Below are positions 44,156 to 53,081 of a stretch of DNA of 64,000 nucleotides, piece by piece. The DNA lies in contig JAGFJJ010000057.1 in the NCBI GenBank assembly GCA_024102815.1, positions 46,016 to 110,015 of the forward strand, in the 5' to 3' direction. Both the position numbers and the translations under genes were made by a program. Under the pieces are notes generated by a model. That model was not told the origin of the DNA and ran no database searches. It worked only from the letters and a program-made list of their open reading frames with translations. The stretch comes from Phycisphaerae bacterium (GTDB taxonomy: Bacteria > Planctomycetota > Phycisphaerae > UBA1845). Position 1 is the first letter of the stretch; each line of letters begins with the position of its first letter.

Positions 44156-45265
44156 ATGGTGATTCGCAAGAAACACTTCCACTTTGCAATATCCGCGCGT
44201 TGGCGAGTTTCCCTCGCCGTCTGCATCGGCGCGATTCTGACGGTTTCCCAGGCGGCAACCGCACAATCGCCCGTGGAGCGATTCATCGACGAACTCGATC
44301 GCTTTCCTACCCTTCCGGCCGATGCCCGAGAACTGATCCGCGAGGGTTGGCGGAAGTGCGACGGATGCGATCCGGCGGAGTTCCTAACGCAGGGACTCGC
44401 GCTGCTGTCTCCGTCCCTTCGTGAGGGACTCGTCGCCTACGATCAGGGCGATTATCCCCGCTGCCTTGATGTGATGGCCCGCCTTCGGGATGACGAGAAT
44501 CTCTTTGTTGCCACCCACGCCGCCGTTTACGAGATCAAGTCGCTGGTCGCGCTCGACCGCCCGGTCGCGGCCGGCCCACTGATCGATCGACTGCTGGAAG
44601 ACGGCGGCACGGCGCTGCAGGCGTATACCTACGCCACGGCCGAGATCAGTTTCCTGCACGGCATCAGCCTGCTCGCAGATCTGCAATATGACGCCGCGGC
44701 CGAAGTGCTCGAAGGATTCCTGTCCGACTACCCCGGGGCCCCGCAGCGACTGACCATCTCCGCGGAGCAGATCCTTGCCGAGCTTGCCAACTTCCAGCCT
44801 GGGAAGATCGGGGAGGTCGTGGACCTCATGGATTACTCGCGGCGCAGCCTGGGAGGAGGATCGCTTGGAGACGTACTCCATGAGCGTCAGGATCGCATCA
44901 TTGATCTGCTCGACCGCCTGATCAAACAGGCTGAGCAGCAGGAAAAGAGCGGCCAGAGCGGTTCCAGCCAATCGCAGAATCAGAACGGCGGACAGCAGCA
45001 GAAACAGCAGCCCGGGCAGCGACAGGGTAGCGCCGGCGGAACGAAAGAGCCCGGGTCGAATCCGGCGCCTTACTCGCAATTGCCGGGAGGGGATGGCAAT
45101 CAGGATCCGACGCGCGGCGGGCGACGGGCCAATCCGGCCGAGGCCTGGGGATCACTTCCTCCTGCGGAACGCGAACGAATCCTTCAGGCCCTCCGCGACA
45201 GCTTCCCCAGCCGCTATCGGCAACTCGTGGAACAGTACTACGAAGAGCTGGCCAAGAAACCATGA
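44156..45265 (+). CDS. Exported TPR-like protein with Gln-rich linker
   Basis: 369 aa from ATG 44156 (longer in-frame starts are less likely because they precede the signal peptide WRVSLAVCIGAILTVSQAATA). The mature N-terminal half has TPR-like helices (YDQGDYPRCLDVMARL, DLQYDAAAEVLEGFL). Residues about 275-330 are Gln/Ser/Gly-rich. The C-terminus has a recognisable recurring motif, LPPAERERILQALRDSFP then YRQLVEQYYEELA, which occurs at the ends of several planctomycete proteins. The sequence just before the start (GGAGTGATGCC) closely matches that before the preceding gene (GGGGTGATGCC). Confidence 0.75.
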   Translation: MVIRKKHFHFAISARWRVSLAVCIGAILTVSQAATAQSPVERFIDELDRFPTLPADARELIREGWRKCDGCDPAEFLTQGLALLSPSLREGLVAYDQGDYPRCLDVMARLRDDENLFVATHAAVYEIKSLVALDRPVAAGPLIDRLLEDGGTALQAYTYATAEISFLHGISLLADLQYDAAAEVLEGFLSDYPGAPQRLTISAEQILAELANFQPGKIGEVVDLMDYSRRSLGGGSLGDVLHERQDRIIDLLDRLIKQAEQQEKSGQSGSSQSQNQNGGQQQKQQPGQRQGSAGGTKEPGSNPAPYSQLPGGDGNQDPTRGGRRANPAEAWGSLPPAERERILQALRDSFPSRYRQLVEQYYEELAKKP

Positions 45266-46614
45266 ATGTCGCGAATGGATGTCATTGGATGCCTTTCCGA
45301 CGGAGCAGCGTTTCGATGTTGCGCATCGTGCTTGTCGTCCTGGTTGTGGGCCAGATCGTCGAGGAGCCGACGTCCGCTTTCTCTCCGAGCGCGGAACCTG
45401 CCCGAGCGGTTTCCCTGACCTACATTGACGGCTTGTCCGAGACGGGCCAATGGCTCGGTAGCGCGGACGGGCGGAGTATTCGGGTCGAGCTTGGTGGAAT
45501 TGAGAAAGAAATCGGGCTGTCTGAACTCAGCGGCATCGAGTTCGATAGACCATTTGATGCCGTTGCAGAGGGCAGGCCATCTGAAGCGACGCCTTCGCAG
45601 GCTGCGCATGAGGGGGTCCCTGCGGATGACCGGCCCATACTCTATCTGAATGATGGCAGCCGTTTTCCCATGACAGTTCTTGGCCGAACCGAAGATGGTA
45701 TTCGGGTGCGCTCGCTCTTCGGCGAAGACACAGCAGTTCCCCTGGATGCCATTGCGGCCATTCGTTTTGCAAGTGAGAGCGACTACGCCGGAGCGGACGC
45801 GGCGTTTCGTGAATCCCTGCGTGACCGTCGCCTCGGGGAGGATCAGCTCATCACGCGCAGCACGGCGGATGCTCGCTCGGTATCCGGCCGGGTAGGCTTC
45901 CTCGACCTTGACGGGGGCTCTTTCGTTTTTCAGGATCGCCCGCGACCGTTTCTCTTCGAGAAGATGTATGCCATCGTGCTGGCCCGTCCTGCCGTGGAAC
46001 CAGAGCGCCGATCGATGCTGGTTCGCACGAAGAGCGGTGCCGTCCTTGCCGGGTCGCTGCGCTCTGCCGACGCGCAGTCACTGCAAGTCACCAATGCGAT
46101 CTTCTCGTATGCCGTCGTGCCCGTCGCGGATGTCCAGCGGGCCGACATCTACAGCGAACGCATGGTCTATCTCACAGAATTGACGCCGAAACAGGTGCTC
46201 GTTCGCGGTCGTTTGCACGACGATCCGCCGATCGGAAATGACCGGAGTGTCGCCGGCGGAGAGCTGCGCTGCGGCGGGCGTATCTTTGAACGCGGACTCG
46301 GGCTGCGCAGCTTTACGCGGTTGGACTACACTCTGAACGGCCGATACGAGACGTTTGTTGCGGAGACGGGTATCGATGACCTCGTTCGTCCGCAAGGGGT
46401 CGCGGCGCTGCAGGTACTCGGCGATGGAAGAGAACTCTACGATACGACCGTGTGCGGATCGCGGCCGCCGATGACTATCCGCGTTGATGTCCGCGGCGTT
46501 CGTGAGCTTTCCCTGATTGTCGACTACGGCGACGGAATCGACGTGTCCGACTACGTCGTATGCGGCGGGGCGCGCTTGCTCAAGCCGCGAGAACGGTCCA
46601 CGGGAACCGACTGA
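45262..46614 (+). CDS. Exported protein with C-terminal NPCBM-like domain
   Basis: 450 aa. Start ATG overlaps the previous stop by 4 bp. N-terminal signal (MLRIVLVVLVVGQIVEEP) after a short hydrophilic leader. Repeated beta domains occur around residues 55-90, 125-165 and 240-275 (DGRSIRVELGGIEKEIGLS, DGSRFPMTVLGRTEDGIRV, KSGAVLAGSLRSADAQSL), each resembling a small strand-rich unit. Residues about 310-440 match the NPCBM/NEW2 carbohydrate-binding fold, including GGELRCGGRIFERGLGLRS and SLIVDYGDGIDVSDYVVC. Glycan binding at the envelope is plausible. Confidence 0.7.
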   Translation: MNVANGCHWMPFRRSSVSMLRIVLVVLVVGQIVEEPTSAFSPSAEPARAVSLTYIDGLSETGQWLGSADGRSIRVELGGIEKEIGLSELSGIEFDRPFDAVAEGRPSEATPSQAAHEGVPADDRPILYLNDGSRFPMTVLGRTEDGIRVRSLFGEDTAVPLDAIAAIRFASESDYAGADAAFRESLRDRRLGEDQLITRSTADARSVSGRVGFLDLDGGSFVFQDRPRPFLFEKMYAIVLARPAVEPERRSMLVRTKSGAVLAGSLRSADAQSLQVTNAIFSYAVVPVADVQRADIYSERMVYLTELTPKQVLVRGRLHDDPPIGNDRSVAGGELRCGGRIFERGLGLRSFTRLDYTLNGRYETFVAETGIDDLVRPQGVAALQVLGDGRELYDTTVCGSRPPMTIRVDVRGVRELSLIVDYGDGIDVSDYVVCGGARLLKPRERSTGTD

Positions 46615-46616
46615 TC

Positions 46617-48458
46617 ATGGCTGGATCAATTGGAAAAGACCACCGGATGCCGACCGGCGCAGGCGAGCTACTTTCTCCGAGGCGCGCGGCAGGCGTCGTG
46701 ATCTGCGGCGTGGCTTTGGCCGCGTTCGTGCCTTCGAGCACGCTCGTACAGGCCGAGGCGCCCAGTCCGGTCGACATCGTCCGAGACGCACAGGAACAAA
46801 GGCTCGAGACCATTGCCCGTGTGTCCCCGGCCGTGGTCAGCATCTTCGAATCCACGCAGGCCGGCGGGGGCTCCGGCGTGTTGATTGACCCTCGCGGATT
46901 CGGCGTCACCAACTACCACGTGGTGGCCAACCTGGGCATGGACCGTAATGGCTGGGGCGGTTTGCCGGACGGCAATCTCTACGAACTGGAAGTGCTGGGC
47001 ATCGACCCCGGCGGGGACGTGGCGATGTTTCGCCTTCTCGGGCGAGAGGACTTCCCGAGCGTTTCGTGGGGCGACTCCGACGCCGTCCGCCTCGGCGATA
47101 CCACCCTGGCACTGGGGAATCCGTTTTCGGTCAGCGAGGACTACGCCCCGTCGGTGAGCCTGGGCATTGTTACCGGAATTGACCGCTACCAGTGGGGCGT
47201 CGGCGGCAATCTGACCTACTCCGATTGCATCCAGACCGACGCCGCCATCAACCCGGGGAACTCAGGTGGTCCGCTCTTCAATGCGGCCGGCGAGGTCATC
47301 GGCATCAACGGACGTATTTCCATCAACACGCGCGGGCGGTTCAACGTCGGCTTCGGCTACGCGATTTCGTCGGCGCAAATTCGCCGATTTGTCCCCGGGC
47401 TGCGTGCCGGGCTCGTCGTCCCACATGGGACGTTGCAGGCACGTGTCGAAGATGGCACGGACGGAGTTGCGTTTACGCAACTGCTTCCCGGCGGGCCGGC
47501 CGATGCCGCCGGCGTACGTTCGGGAGATCGGCTCCTCGCCATCGACGGCGAACCGATTCCGACGGCCAACCGTTTCGCCAGTGTCATGGGGACGTATCCG
47601 GGGAACTGGCTTATCGAGCTGACCATTCGTCGAAACGGCAAGGATCTTAACACACTCGCCCGGTTGGACGATTTACCGGTCAAAATGTCGCAGCCGTATG
47701 AAGTGGATGCCACGGTGAATCGCCGTGAGGCCGTGCGCGTGCTGCGAGCGTTTCGAGCGCGAGTCGGCGTCGAAAGAGGCGGGGGGGACTTGTCCGCCGG
47801 GAGAGCAGGGGGAACTAATTCGGAGCCGCTGCGCTGGACGGTCGTTCGCGAATATCCGTCAGAGAACTCCGGCGGCCCATCATCCACCGAGCGATATGCG
47901 GCCACGTTCGGGGCGGACGGGACGGCGATGTTCGAGGAGGTCGTTTCCGACGGCGCCCGGGCCCGGAAGATCAGGTTCGACGCCGAAAAAGCCTCCTGGT
48001 CGCGCGCCGACAGCGATCGCGCGTTCGAGTTTACCTCGGATGTTCGTGTCTCCCTGAGTGCGATCTTTGCGCTTCTCTCGCTTTACACCGATGATCTGGA
48101 TTCGCCGCGCTTTGCGGCAATCGCCCACGCCGCCGGGGATGCGTATTTCCTGCCCGCCAATCAGGATCGCCCGCGGAATCCCTTCGAACCGGCCGAATCC
48201 GCCTTCACCGCGCCTCGAATTGCGGAAGTCCTGGCCGTTCCCATCGGGGAGCGCTGCGTTGCGCGCCTGGTCTTTGATGAGCAGACGCATGAGCTTCGCC
48301 GCATTGATGCCCGCGACGAACTCAATGGAATCGCGGTCACCATAAACGTTGTCGAGACAGTCACCGCGGGAAACTGGAACTTACCCGCCGTTTTGGATGT
48401 CTTCGGCCCGGGTTACGCATATCGCGAACGCTGGCAGGAGTGGCAGGTCTCGCCGTGA
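46617..48458 (+). CDS. HtrA-like trypsin-fold serine protease with intact triad
   Basis: 613 aa from ATG 46617, 2 bp after the previous stop. Signal or anchor around residues 24-46. The protease domain carries the complete triad: His101 (TNYHVVAN), Asp134 (GGDVAMF) and Ser216 (NPGNSGGPLF). A PDZ-like domain follows (about 295-365: GGPADAAGVRSGDRLLAI), then an additional C-terminal domain (about 400-613) that I do not recognise. Periplasmic quality-control protease by homology to DegP/HtrA. Its stop overlaps the next start (GTGA). The two following genes are paralogues lacking the triad. Confidence 0.88.
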   Translation: MAGSIGKDHRMPTGAGELLSPRRAAGVVICGVALAAFVPSSTLVQAEAPSPVDIVRDAQEQRLETIARVSPAVVSIFESTQAGGGSGVLIDPRGFGVTNYHVVANLGMDRNGWGGLPDGNLYELEVLGIDPGGDVAMFRLLGREDFPSVSWGDSDAVRLGDTTLALGNPFSVSEDYAPSVSLGIVTGIDRYQWGVGGNLTYSDCIQTDAAINPGNSGGPLFNAAGEVIGINGRISINTRGRFNVGFGYAISSAQIRRFVPGLRAGLVVPHGTLQARVEDGTDGVAFTQLLPGGPADAAGVRSGDRLLAIDGEPIPTANRFASVMGTYPGNWLIELTIRRNGKDLNTLARLDDLPVKMSQPYEVDATVNRREAVRVLRAFRARVGVERGGGDLSAGRAGGTNSEPLRWTVVREYPSENSGGPSSTERYAATFGADGTAMFEEVVSDGARARKIRFDAEKASWSRADSDRAFEFTSDVRVSLSAIFALLSLYTDDLDSPRFAAIAHAAGDAYFLPANQDRPRNPFEPAESAFTAPRIAEVLAVPIGERCVARLVFDEQTHELRRIDARDELNGIAVTINVVETVTAGNWNLPAVLDVFGPGYAYRERWQEWQVSP

Positions 48459-49555
48459 TCGACCTCCATCGCTTTCCATTGGTCGTATTGCCGCTGATGC
48501 TATTCAGCGCAGTCGGCATTCACACCGTGAACGCCGGGGGATTTGCCGATCCCATCGCCGAGGCGAACGCGCGCGTGGTCAAGCTCTACGGCCTTGGTGC
48601 CGGTCTTCAGGCTGGGTACGGGACGGGAATCCTCGTTTCGTCAGACGGCCTCGTGCTCACCGTCGAATCCCTGCTCATCGACGCCCGCTCGGTGCTCGTC
48701 GTCGATTCGGCCGGGCGCCGTTTTGATGCCGACGTCGTCAAGCGGGACTCGCCCCGCCAACTGGCCCTGCTCAAAATCCGCAGCCTCCGCGATGGCGATC
48801 CTGCGGAAGCCGGGGTGGCTCGTGACAATGGCACAACAACTGAACTCGGGCCATTTGAACATTACGACTTGCGCTGCGAGGGGACGGGTGAAAGCGCCTG
48901 CCACGCCCCCCTTCTGCCGGGAGACTGGCTGATCGTTGCCGGCAATGCCTTCAAGGTGGCCGACGGTCCAGAGCCCGTCAGCATTGCCCACGGCGTGCTT
49001 TCCGCCCGCGTGCGACTTGATGCCCGCCGCCAGCTTCGCGATTTTCCTTACACCGGCGAGGTCCTCGTCATCGATGCCATCACCAGCAATCCCGGGGCGC
49101 CGGGCAGCGCCGTTGTGAATCTCGACGGGGAGCTCGTCGGCATGGTCGGGCGGGGAGTCATTTCCAATCGCACGGCGACGCATCTCAACTACGCCATGCC
49201 CCGCGCCGTCCTGTGGGATTTTTTCCGGGAGGCGACCGGGGTCGAATCCGAATCGAAGAAGGAGGCGATTGAGCACTGGTCCGCGGAGGCCATGGGATTG
49301 CATGTTCATAGCGCGGGCTACCGGAAGGTGTTGCCTTTCATCGAGCACGTTCGTCGCGATTCGCCGGCCGCGCGCGCCGGCATCCGCGCCGATGACCTCA
49401 TCTTATCTGTCAACAACTTCAATCTACCGGATGCGGACACGCTCGAAGCCAGAATTGCCGACATTCCCATGAACGAAGCGGTGGAAGTGGTCCTGCGTCG
49501 CGGCCGGTCCATTCGAACGGTGCGCGTGGTCGCTCAGAAGGAAGCACAACCGTGA
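48455..49555 (+). CDS. HtrA-like pseudoprotease (triad replaced)
   Basis: 366 aa from GTG 48455, overlapping the previous stop (GTGA). It keeps the trypsin-like framework and a C-terminal PDZ domain (SPAARAGIRADDLILSVNN), but aligned by the conserved blocks the three catalytic positions are changed: DGLVLTVES puts Ser72 at the His position, RQLALLK puts Gln102 at the Asp position, and NPGAPGSAV puts Pro216 at the Ser position. Signal peptide at residues 1-27. Probably a binding or regulatory protein, not an enzyme. The next gene overlaps by 4 bp. Confidence 0.85.
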   Translation: MIDLHRFPLVVLPLMLFSAVGIHTVNAGGFADPIAEANARVVKLYGLGAGLQAGYGTGILVSSDGLVLTVESLLIDARSVLVVDSAGRRFDADVVKRDSPRQLALLKIRSLRDGDPAEAGVARDNGTTTELGPFEHYDLRCEGTGESACHAPLLPGDWLIVAGNAFKVADGPEPVSIAHGVLSARVRLDARRQLRDFPYTGEVLVIDAITSNPGAPGSAVVNLDGELVGMVGRGVISNRTATHLNYAMPRAVLWDFFREATGVESESKKEAIEHWSAEAMGLHVHSAGYRKVLPFIEHVRRDSPAARAGIRADDLILSVNNFNLPDADTLEARIADIPMNEAVEVVLRRGRSIRTVRVVAQKEAQP

Positions 49556-50712
49556 TTCGCCCCTACCTGGCATTAGCGCAAATGCTGGCCATGCTCGGAT
49601 GGCTTTGCTCTCCGGCGTCCGCCGTCGATGCGTCTCCCACTTCGCGCGGACCTGATCTGGAACTACTCCGCGCGGCGCAGCAGGTCTTTCGGGATGCCGC
49701 GGCGAAGGTCGCGCCCTGCATGGTGCGAATCGACACCGTCGGCGGCGCTCAGCCATCGGCCGTCCCCGGGCGCGGCTCCGGGGACGATTCGCCGAGCCCG
49801 TTTCAAGAGCGGATCGGTTCGTCGTTCACCATTGCCGACGGACCCACAACGGGGCTGGTCTACGCTTCCGACGGGTGGATCGTCGCCAGCAGCTTCAACT
49901 TCGTTCGCGATCCGTCGCTTGTTTCGGTTACCCTGGCCGATGGGCGCCGCTTCGCCGCCGATCTCGTCGCGCGCGACCAGGTTCGCAAACTGGCCCTACT
50001 GAAGATCGACGCCAAGGACCTGCCCGAGCCTGCGTGGAAACCGTTGTCCGAAGTCCGCGTCGGCGAGTGGGTCATCGCCCTCGGCCTGGGGCTCGGTTCG
50101 GAGCAGCCTTCGATCAACGTCGGCATCGTCAGCGCCTTGCAACGCATGAACCGCAACGCCGTGCAGACGGATGCGAAACTCAGCCCGGCCAACTACGGCG
50201 GTCCGCTGGTGGATATTGAGGGTCGTGTCGTGGGCATCTGCGTACCCATGGCTCAGCGTCCGGGTGAGCTGGCGGGCGCGGAAATGTATGACAGCGGCGT
50301 CGGCTTTGTCCTGCCGACGGAGCGCGTCCATGAGATCGTCGAGCGCTTGCGCACCGGTGAATCCATCTATCGGGGCTGGCTTGGGATCCAGCTCGATCCC
50401 CAGGCCCGCGGCGTTGCACGCATTCAGAAATTGGCCGACCCCTCGCCGTTGCGCGAAGCCGGCGTTCTTCCCGGCGACCATATCGTCCGGGCCAACGATC
50501 GTCCCATCCGCAACTTCCAGCAGCTTGTGCAGGCGCTTTACATGATCCCCGCCGGCGACGAAGTCGTTGTCGTGACGGAGCGCAAAGGCGAGCAGCGGGA
50601 ATTGAAGATCAAACTGGCTCGCAACACGGACCTGGGTCCACTTCCCGCAGCGGAAGAACCGGAGAATCCGTTCTCGCCACCGACGGAGCCCGATGATTCC
50701 GGCGGCGAATGA
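49552..50712 (+). CDS. HtrA-like pseudoprotease 2 (triad replaced)
   Basis: 386 aa from GTG 49552 (GTGA overlap). HtrA-like core and PDZ domain (SPLREAGVLPGDHIVRANDR). The catalytic positions are again lost: DGWIVASSF gives Phe115 for His, RKLALLK gives Lys146 for Asp, and SPANYGGPL gives Tyr215 for Ser, while neighbouring framework residues (the GGP after the Ser position) are preserved. Signal peptide LALAQMLAMLGWLCSPASA. Acidic, Pro-rich C-terminus (EEPENPFSPPTEPDD). Last gene of the unit; it converges on lgt with a 2-bp gap. Confidence 0.87.
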   Translation: MIRPYLALAQMLAMLGWLCSPASAVDASPTSRGPDLELLRAAQQVFRDAAAKVAPCMVRIDTVGGAQPSAVPGRGSGDDSPSPFQERIGSSFTIADGPTTGLVYASDGWIVASSFNFVRDPSLVSVTLADGRRFAADLVARDQVRKLALLKIDAKDLPEPAWKPLSEVRVGEWVIALGLGLGSEQPSINVGIVSALQRMNRNAVQTDAKLSPANYGGPLVDIEGRVVGICVPMAQRPGELAGAEMYDSGVGFVLPTERVHEIVERLRTGESIYRGWLGIQLDPQARGVARIQKLADPSPLREAGVLPGDHIVRANDRPIRNFQQLVQALYMIPAGDEVVVVTERKGEQRELKIKLARNTDLGPLPAAEEPENPFSPPTEPDDSGGE

Positions 50713-50714
50713 TG

Positions 50715-51911
50715 CTACTGCTCCGTTTCCTCCCGGACCACCGGCACCGCCAACGGTGACCGCTCTGGCAAGGCGCGATACACCACAAGCAAATAAACGA
50801 CACCAATCAGTGCCAGCGACAGCCCCGTGAATTGAGAAATGGTCAGCCCGCCCACGTCATGCGGGTTGTCCGTCCGGATAATCTCCAAGAGCACGCGTCC
50901 GATGGGGTACAACAGCAACATCAGACCGAAGACCATGCCATGACGCTCGCGGGTGTAGAATACCGCCGAGAGGAGACCGGAGAGAATCAGTGCGTGAATG
51001 CTGGAGTACAACTGCGTGGGATGTACCGGCAGCGAGCGATACCGCGCCGCCAGCGCCTGGAGTTCCGACACGGACATTACGCGATCGGGGTGGTCCCGGG
51101 AGGGGAACTTCTGGGCATAGGCCAGACTGTCCAGCCCGAGCTCCTGCTCTGCTGCGGCCTTCTTCGCCTGCGCCGCCTTGAGCTGCTGCTCCAGCCCCTG
51201 GATGGTCGCCGCGTCGGCGCCGCTCTTCCTGGCTTCCTCGAGCCTCTGATTCAACTGCTCGACTTCCCGTTCCGGTCCTTCCCGTTGCTCGACGCTGGCC
51301 GACAGGGCCTTGGCCGGCACCAGCGACGGATAGAGCCCGCGCGTGTCGACCAGTTCCGCCGGAACAAATACCTCGCGTTCTTCCCACTGGTGCACGAACG
51401 GGTTGCTCCCGTAGGGAAACTCGACCGCCCAGGGGAATCGCGCGGTTTGCGCATCGGTGGCAAGACAAACTCCTCCGAAGCAGCAGCCGTTGAAGAAGCA
51501 GCCCAATCGGCCAAACGCCAGACCCCACATCGTGCTCGGCGCCAGAATATCCAGGTACATCCGAATCGAAAGCCGCTTCCACCACGCAAAGACCAGAATG
51601 GCGGCGGCTGCTCCGATCAACCCGCCGAGGAACTCGAGGCCGCCCTGACGAATGTCCACGATCGCCCAGAGCTTGTTCGCCCGGTGGGCGAACTCCGGTT
51701 CCCAATAGTGAATCACGAAAAACAGCCGTGATCCGGCGACGCCGAAGATCAGCGCCAGGAAGGAAAGGTCCAGCACGCGATCGGGGTCGGCTTTGACGCG
51801 CGACGCCCGCCGCATCGCCAGCCATACGGCGCTGAGGAACCCGACGGCCAGGAAAAACCCGTACGTCTTGATGGTGATGCCGCCGGGCAACGTGAAAAGC
51901 TCTGGATGCAT
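50715..51911 (-). CDS. lgt: Prolipoprotein diacylglyceryl transferase with coiled-coil insertion
   Basis: 398 aa from ATG 51911 (upstream GGGAAT). Transfers diacylglycerol from phosphatidylglycerol to the lipobox Cys of prolipoproteins, such as the two predicted here (12494, 18573). Membrane helices throughout, with the Lgt signature GRLGCFFNGCCFGG (about 155-168) and the second motif PVHPTQLYSSIHALI. Between them about 100 residues (roughly 205-300) are charged and helical, including EREVEQLNQRLEEARKS and EQQLKAAQAKKAAAEQ: a coiled-coil insertion that standard Lgt lacks (usual length about 270-290). Confidence 0.93.
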   Translation of the reverse strand: MHPELFTLPGGITIKTYGFFLAVGFLSAVWLAMRRASRVKADPDRVLDLSFLALIFGVAGSRLFFVIHYWEPEFAHRANKLWAIVDIRQGGLEFLGGLIGAAAAILVFAWWKRLSIRMYLDILAPSTMWGLAFGRLGCFFNGCCFGGVCLATDAQTARFPWAVEFPYGSNPFVHQWEEREVFVPAELVDTRGLYPSLVPAKALSASVEQREGPEREVEQLNQRLEEARKSGADAATIQGLEQQLKAAQAKKAAAEQELGLDSLAYAQKFPSRDHPDRVMSVSELQALAARYRSLPVHPTQLYSSIHALILSGLLSAVFYTRERHGMVFGLMLLLYPIGRVLLEIIRTDNPHDVGGLTISQFTGLSLALIGVVYLLVVYRALPERSPLAVPVVREETEQ

Positions 51912-51992
51912 GAATATTCCCGTCAGGATCGGACTGCGACGGCGTGCCCATACGCGCCCCTCCGGCACGCCTGCTCGAAGTATCCGCCCATC

Positions 51993-52856
51993 CTAGGGCT
52001 GGCTCGCCGCAACGTCCACCGCGACATTGTCAATCAGGCGACATTGTCCGATTCGCACGGCCAGGCAGATGCGCCCCGGCCGATCGATGCGCGACAATGG
52101 TTCGAGCGTGCCTGCGTCCACGACTTCGACATAATCGATATCCACAGGACCGGCCGCCTTGATCGCCGCGATGACGTCCTCCCGCAGCTTCCCGGCGTCG
52201 GTCTCTCCGTGCCGTGCCTTTTCCACCGCGTCGAACAACGCACGATTGAGTGACGCCGCCTGTTTCCGCTCCGCCGGCGAGAGATAGACGTTTCGGGAGG
52301 AAAGTGCCAGTCCGTCCTCGGTCCGCACGGTTGGGCAGCGCACGATTTCGATCGGAATGTTCAGGTCGCGGACCATCTGCTCGACGATCAGGAGCTGCTG
52401 GTAGTCCTTTTCTCCGAAGAATGCGTAATCTGCCGGCATGATCTGAAAAAGCTTCGCCACGACCGTCGCGACGCCGTCAAAATGTCCGGGCCGGTGGCGT
52501 CCGCAGAGCCCCTCGCCGAGTCGCCGAACGTGTACGACCGTGGCGTCGTCCCCCGGATACATCGTGGAGACATCAGGCGTGAATACCAGTCGGGCCCCTT
52601 CCTCGCGACAGACGTCCAAATCGACTTCAAGATTCGCGGGGTACCGGCTGAGGTCTTCCCCAGGCGCGAATTGCGTCGGATTCAGGAAGATGGAAACCGC
52701 CGTTGACTCACATTTTTGCATTGAGGCTCGGATCAAGGAGACGTGGCCCTCGTGCAGCGCTCCCATTGTGGGCACCAGCCCGACCGGACCGAATTCGCGC
52801 CGAAGGTCGTGGACGGCCTTTCGAGCAGCGTCAATATCCCTGACGACATGCATCAT
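51993..52856 (-). CDS. panC: Pantothenate synthetase
   Basis: 287 aa, ligating pantoate and beta-alanine with ATP. Family blocks are all present: VPTMGALHEGHVSLI, IFLNPTQFAPGEDLSRYP, FGEKDYQQL, and LALSSRNVYLS. The second of two tandem Met codons (52853) could be the true start. panC follows the lgt gene start by about 80 bp on the same strand, so the two may be cotranscribed, panC first. No other pantothenate gene is visible. Confidence 0.95.
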   Translation of the reverse strand: MMHVVRDIDAARKAVHDLRREFGPVGLVPTMGALHEGHVSLIRASMQKCESTAVSIFLNPTQFAPGEDLSRYPANLEVDLDVCREEGARLVFTPDVSTMYPGDDATVVHVRRLGEGLCGRHRPGHFDGVATVVAKLFQIMPADYAFFGEKDYQQLLIVEQMVRDLNIPIEIVRCPTVRTEDGLALSSRNVYLSPAERKQAASLNRALFDAVEKARHGETDAGKLREDVIAAIKAAGPVDIDYVEVVDAGTLEPLSRIDRPGRICLAVRIGQCRLIDNVAVDVAASQP

Positions 52857-53081
52857 TCACCTGAATCCGAGGGTTGCCGGGACCGCGTCGGCCTGATTTC
52901 GATTCACAGCGGATTGCATGATCCGAAACTTCGGCATAACTGTACGCTGGTTCGCCGCAGTCGCAACGCTCGCTGCCGCTACGCCGAGCGGGCATTATTG
53001 GACCGCGAGTCGTGTTCGATACCGGGCGGACGAAATCGCGGCTGGTCACTAACGACGCTCCATCCGCTTGTGTCTAAGTGT

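Noticed and set aside
52743..53081. 113-codon upstream extension of the sigma factor
   Set aside because: It overlaps the panC coding region on the other strand, lacks sigma-family similarity, and the sigma-2 region starts after the ATG at 53082.
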